From the NCBI GenBank assembly GCA_016801885.1, contig CM028882.1, positions 1,364,001 through 1,428,000 of the forward strand: a stretch of 64,000 bases of DNA, given 5' to 3'. The translations under genes were made by a program, and so were the position numbers. Source of the DNA: Toxotes chatareus (lineage: Eukaryota; Chordata; Actinopteri; Toxotidae). The notes beneath the pieces are model-generated. The model did no database searches. It saw nothing but the letters and a program-made list of their open reading frames with translations, and was not told where the DNA came from. This document shows, piece after piece, positions 58,549 to 64,000 of this stretch; the stretch's first letter is position 1, and every line of letters begins with the position of its first letter.

Positions 58549-59975
58549 GTCACTGGCCCCGACATTACAGACATAGGGCAATCATTTATCGTCATGCCCT
58601 ATTTACCCCCACAGTGCATAGCAACTTCATCATTTCTAAGGACAACAGATAGCTGAGTGACAGAAAATGAATCAATTATAATATAATAACAATTAGGATA
58701 ATTTATTGCTTAAAAACTTTCGAAGTGAAAATTCTCAGTTTCAATCTTTTAAAATATGAAATTTTTATTCATCTTCTACTAAATTCAGTATCTTTGGACT
58801 GAGAAAACAAGCTGTTTGAATATGTAAAATTGGGCTTTGTGGAATTTTGATGAGCACTATTTTTATATCTGACATTTAATATACTAAATGATTAATCAAT
58901 TAATAAGGAAAATAACCAGCAGATGAATCTGTAATGAATATCATCATTAGACGCAGCCGCTACAGTACTGCCATGCTGGAACAACACGAGCTGGTCTCAG
59001 CAAATTGCTGAACACTTCTACAATTAATCAAAAACTCAAATTGAGTGAACTGGGGGTTACTGGGATCTGTGCAGGTCTAGGGTCCCAGATCCTGACTCTA
59101 ACCCTCTTGTGAGCTGGTTGGTCATCCAGCTCACCTGACAGGTGTTGTAGGTTATGTACTTGCTCCTGTTGATTCATTTAAATAAACCAGAGGAAAAGTT
59201 AATTAATCAGTGTATTATCAACAGTAATTCAGCTGCACAGTTCTAACCTTGGATCAGGGGATAAGAGAGTTTCTCCCAACAAAAAAAAAAAAAAAAAGAA
59301 AAGTAACTTTAAACATTAAAGTACTGCATAAGAACAGTTTAGAGGTACTTGTACTTCAACTTGTGCTTCACTGTTTTTATGCTCTATACATCTGCTACAC
59401 TGCATTTGAGAGGGAAAATCTCTGCTTTCAGCTCCACAATTATTTGACAATAATTAATTACATAAAAAAGCCTCTGATAATATAATTATATAAAATAAAA
59501 GATGCTATAGACTGAACAACCTAACAGTATATTGGAGTAGTTAAAATTAGCTCTACCTTGACCAACAGTAGAACTCTACTCACACGTTTCAACACGTTTG
59601 TTGATGATTCTTCTGTACATGAGTAAGATTTTGAATGCAGGTGCACTGTACATGGGATATTAGCCAGCTAAGAAGTTGCTAACAAGGCTAAAGGCCTTTT
59701 TCACTGAAGCCATTTTGACACGTCACAGCAGGAAGAGCACAGGTGTAAATAATCAGATGGATAATGACTGAGTTCCATGTAGCTTCATTTTAATGATCCT
59801 GGTTTAATACAGGCTGACCCACTGTCACGCTGTCATGGTTTACTGGGACACTTAAACAGAACAGAGCCAGCGTTAAAGTACAATATGCCTTTATTTTAGG
59901 TACATTCTGCCTTTTTCCACTCCACTGATTGGTGCAGATCCTCCAGTGACACATATCTCGATCAGAATCTCAAGC

Positions 59976-60396
59976 AGATCCCTGAATCAGGGATCACCCC
60001 AGTGGTGGGGTGTATTAGTGAAAAGCAGGAGTCAGAGTAACATGCTGGAGATCTTCTACCAGTCTGTGGCAGAGCGTGTCACTACTTGGCCGTGGGGCAG
60101 CATCTGTGCCGCTCACCCACAAGGCCGGGACCAATCGGTCGGTCCGTTGGTCGGAACCTGGGGACGCATGAGTCGATGAGCAGCAGGAGGTCGCTGCTTT
60201 TCGTCATGGACAGTCCATCCCATCCCCTCCATGACACACTGCAGAGGCAGAGGAGCTTGTTTTATCATTCACCTCTGCTGTCACAAAGAACGTTTCAGAT
60301 AATCCTACCATTCGCCATGATACTGTACAACAGCTCACCCCTGTGTGACAGCTGAACACACTGCTGCACTACCATCTGTACAAACTGTCTGTATCA
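59976..60396 (+). mobile_element. Decayed L2-like LINE 3' fragment, copy 2 of the 3.39-kb unit
   Basis: Identical by eye to the fragment in copy 1, with the same frame breaks. Confidence 0.6.
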
Positions 60397-61893
60397 TACT
60401 GCTATACACTGCCATTTTACACAGTTCTTATTGCACTCCAAACCTTAAATCACACACTGTATTTCTGATTAATGCTGTTTGATGTATATATTTTTATTTT
60501 TGTTGACTGCTGTTTTTTGACGTGTCCATTGTATTCAATATCTGACTCTGCAGGTCTGCAATCCTGCTGATGTGGTTTTTCATTTTTAATTCTATTGTTA
60601 CCCCCAGTTTACCTCATGGGATCAGTAATATCTATCTCTCGATCTGTCTGTCTGGAGACAAATATTTCGAAACCTGCACAAATAAAACCCAAACTATCTG
60701 CATGGAGAAATACCACCACGAGTTAGTGAGTGCAGTCAGACTTGGGTTTCACCACATGGGAGCAGTAATGTATTACTAGATACACACTGTCTCTCAGCTC
60801 TCATTTACCATTGTGTGTGTGTGTGTGTGTGTGAATATTTTGGGGAGGGAGGGATTGAGTGGTACGCATTTAGTCATATATGGCAAATTAAATCTTCCCA
60901 CATGTTCACCAGTAATTTAATCTTATCTCTATCTATAAACTAAGAATATATGTAAATGCAGGTGTGAAGAGCCACTCTAATTCCATTCAAGTAAATGTAT
61001 TCAAATTATGGATAATACCTATAAGAGCTCTCCCATGGACCAACACTCAGGCACAAGTCTAAATCTACACTGTCCTTTAAGAGTTACCACTCCTTTTATG
61101 AAATGGCTTATGTGTCACACGGGGATCAATCGGATGCTCTGTGTATTGCATTTATATTCGTTGTTAATATACTGATTTATAGCAGAGCAAAGACATGATC
61201 AAGTGGTACCATTAGTGGCTCTGTGTTCTCTGGCCATCTGGCGCTGCGTATATTGTGAATGTGCATGGGAGGGAAGATAAGGCTAACCATCCAGAAAGAA
61301 CCCTAACCTACCCCCTTCACAAAGACACACACACACACACTGCTGCAGATGTACTATTAGGGCGAGTGTGTAAAATGGCTACCTAGTTGTTCCCCATTGC
61401 TGAGCCACCGAGCAAGGGGAAGTGACATGGTTGATAAAGGCTGCTATCAGGCCTCTCATATGTTCATGTGGCAACATCTGCAAGCAGGGGAAACTTCCTG
61501 TCTCCTGTGGAGAGGATTTTCATGTGTACACAGTTGCATTGGTAAGGAAGGTGCGAGATGAACAGGAAACATGCTGTAACTCACTGTTGCTGCTTGGCTC
61601 CATGGAACATTTTTCTCGAGGCGTTGTGAGGCTGCGGCTACATGCTAATGTGAGCTCACAGTGGCGATGCTAACACGCTGATGTTTAGAGGGTATAATGT
61701 TTACCACGTTCATATAAAGCACTAAACACACAGCACAGGTGAGGCTGATGGGAATGTCACTGGTGCAAGATCAGGGGGACGTGTATGTTTGTGTGTGTGT
61801 GTGTACGAAATATCAACCAATCCATCCAATGGTTGTTGACACTTTTCAGTCTAGACCAAAGTGTTGGACCCACTGACCCACTCATGTCACCAT

Positions 61894-61931
61894 TCCTGAG
61901 CAGGTTTTTATTACTAAAAACCTGCTCAGGA
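61894..61931. repeat. Perfect 17-bp inverted repeat, copy 2
   Basis: Same hairpin as at 58511-58548, unchanged in the duplicate. Confidence 0.85.
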
Positions 61932-62690
61932 GTCACTGGCCCCGACATTACAGACATAGGGCAATCATTTATCGTCATGCCCTATTTACCCCCACAGTGC
62001 ATAGCAACTTCATCATTTCTAAGGACAACAGATAGCTGAGTGACAGAAAATGAATCAATTATAATATAATAACAATTAGGATAATTTATTGCTTAAAAAC
62101 TTTCGAAGTGAAAATTCTCAGTTTCAATCTTTTAAAATATGAAATTTTTATTCATCTTCTACTAAATTCAGTATCTTTGGACTGAGAAAACAAGCTGTTT
62201 GAATATGTAAAATTGGGCTTTGTGGAATTTTGATGAGCACTATTTTTATATCTGACATTTAATATACTAAATGATTAATCAATTAATAAGGAAAATAACC
62301 AGCAGATGAATCTGTAATGAATATCATCATTAGACGCAGCCGCTACAGTACTGCCATGCTGGAACAACACGAGCTGGTCTCAGCAAATTGCTGAACACTT
62401 CTACAATTAATCAAAAACTCAAATTGAGTGAACTGGGGGTTACTGGGATCTGTGCAGGTCTAGGGTCCCAGATCCTGACTCTAACCCTCTTGTGAGCTGG
62501 TTGGTCATCCAGCTCACCTGACAGGTGTTGTAGGTTATGTACTTGCTCCTGTTGATTCATTTAAATAAACCAGAGGAAAAGTTAATTAATCAGTGTATTA
62601 TCAACAGTAATTCAGCTGCACAGTTCTAACCTTGGATCAGGGGATAAGAGAGTTTCTCCCAACAAAAAAAAAAAAAAAAAGAAATGTGTT

Positions 62691-64000
62691 GATAAGGTCC
62701 AGAAAGGCCCCTGAATGGCTGGATACTGCTATCATGGATCACACAACCCTCCTCTAATGAACACAATAGTTCCATTTCTGTCTTTTTGCATCCCCGCTGA
62801 GGTGTTTTTGTCGGTGCATATCTGCTCCATGACACAACACATCTCACACACAAAATATCTGCTATAATTTAATCCACAGCATCACGAACCTTCCCTCTCT
62901 GCTAATAGAGGAACACAATGCAAATGGAAGAGGAGTTTTTAACTGAAGGTGACAGTGATCAGTGAGATGAAGCGTGCATTGCCACAGAGCAAAATTTAAC
63001 CACTTTGCAAAGCAGAAACAGCGCAGTCTTGTTCCGCTGAATGGAACAATGCAGCCTGTGTGTGTGTGTGTGTGTGTGTGTGGGTGCGCGTGTGTGTTTG
63101 CCTGTTATCTTTAAGCAGCATAAGAGTATCTCTCGCTCTCAGGAAGTAGCTTATCAACATCTACACAGAAGTTGAAATGCACTTTGAAGTTCCTACCCAT
63201 TGCAAAAAAAAAAAACCTCCCAAAAAAAAAAAAAAAAAAACGGAGGCTCCAATAAAAAGCTGCAAGGTGACAGAGAAAGGTTGAACGAGGCAGACAGATG
63301 AAAACCGACCTCCTCCTGCTCCTCCCCACCAACCTGCAGTCAAACAATCGCAATCTCCACGCCTCTTTGTTCAGGACTCCCATCAGCCTCACAGTGGGAG
63401 GTGTGGTCAGAAAGAGGAGGAAATTGCTCTGAATTTGTGGGTAATTGAAAACACCTATATCCCCCTGTGTCTCCATCACTACCTGCTTTAAAAACCTCCA
63501 CACCCCTTCTTCTTCCCTGGCGCCCACCTTCTATACCAATACACTCCTAATAGCACCCCTTCCCCATCCTGTCCTCCATCTCCCACTGCACTGAATTGAT
63601 GCAAACGATTGTGCGCCCATTTGCTGTCTGGAGGAGAGGTGACCCACTTGTGTGGTTTGCTCACTGTCTCCTGCCCCACCTTCCCCCAATTGCAGGTATT
63701 GATGCCCCGCCATTGTTTCCCCCCTGCCCAGGGGGTGGAGTGGTTTGTGGGAAAATTGGGGGACCCCTCAGGTGTTTGATGGCTTTTATCGATTCCAACC
63801 AAACTCTCGAGCTCCCATTTACCCTCTGCTATGCCGTACAAGCTTTTTAGATAGAAGCCGTATCTGCAGAGGCAGCTATTGTTAAGTGGTATTATTCTGT
63901 TCTACCGATGCATAAGCACAGCTTTTTTTTTTTTTTTCTCATGTGTGGCTGATCAATGCAGACAGAGGGAAATGCGATGTTTCTGCATCTCGAGCTAAAG
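62691..64000. other. Right-edge intergenic DNA, no gene recognised
   Basis: Contains a (GT)n tract at about 63058-63098 and two A-runs near 63205-63240. Several open stretches on both strands lack family motifs and are low-complexity or Pro/Gly-rich, so no gene is called. Confidence 0.5.

Larger units (their letters stand above)
55914..62690. repeat. Tandem duplication of a 3.39-kb non-coding segment
   Basis: Copy 1 runs from about 55914 to 59298 and copy 2 from about 59299 to 62683. Landmarks are 3383-3387 bases apart (for example 56560 and 59946, 57183 and 60570). Differences are almost only homopolymer or microsatellite lengths. Each copy ends GTTTCTCCCAAC plus a run of about 17-18 A. The junction falls at this A-run with GAAA microhomology to the left edge. 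Contents per copy: a fish-repeat fragment at the left edge, a decayed LINE tail, a (GT)n tract, a hairpin and AT-rich filler. No gene is seen. Confidence 0.93.

Noticed and set aside
63111..63527. 138-codon minus-strand frame at the right edge
   Set aside because: It includes long Phe runs translated from poly(A)/(T) tracts and has no family motifs.

Overview
The window looks like teleost (probably percomorph) nuclear DNA. Genes have spliced exons with GT/AG junctions. Non-coding DNA is AT-rich and full of (GT)n tracts. The interspersed repeats are of kinds common in fish: a Tol2-like hAT element, a Charlie-type hAT MITE, L2/CR1-like LINE pieces and a tRNA-derived SINE. No bacterial or viral gene organisation is seen. 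Family names come from recognising motifs in the translations; no database search was possible.

Layout. (1) 1-4346: three minus-strand exons of a Crumbs-family polarity gene (crb2-like), carrying the N-terminal EGF repeats; it runs off the left edge and its signal-peptide exon is not found. (2) About 6166-31534: a tandem array of units with a spacing of about 10.94 kb. Each unit holds an intronless minus-strand gene of a family I do not recognise, then an L2-like LINE fragment, an internally deleted LINE, and a Tol2-like hAT transposon. Copy A is frame-broken. Copy B is an open 754-codon gene. Copy C is cut by a gap of exactly 500 N (31535-32034), so the true copy number is unknown. (3) 32035-39600: mostly empty intergenic DNA with a SINE next to a tRNA-like sequence and a decayed LINE endonuclease. 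(4) 39994-42469: a complete five-exon plus-strand CAP-superfamily gene (GLIPR2/GAPR-1-like). (5) 42670-51600: intergenic DNA with repeats only. (6) 51701-54268: a plus-strand beta-tubulin gene with all four canonical exons, but the frame is broken by two small scrambled patches in exon 4. It converges tail-to-tail with (7) 54310-55198, a minus-strand two-exon Bcl-2-family gene (candidate bcl2l16/bcl-wav). (8) About 55914-62690: a near-perfect tandem duplication of a 3.39-kb non-coding segment. (9) 62690-64000: no gene seen.

The best candidate for something undescribed is the array gene family. It is intronless and multicopy. It carries a coding minisatellite of 111-117 bp whose copy number differs between paralogues, and it has two alternative cysteine-cluster C-termini. 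Its promoter contains palindromes with a perfect CRE site. The two alignable copies differ far more at the protein level than the transposons duplicated along with them. Homopolymer-length differences recur between all duplicated copies, so some apparent lesions may be assembly errors; this is flagged where it matters.
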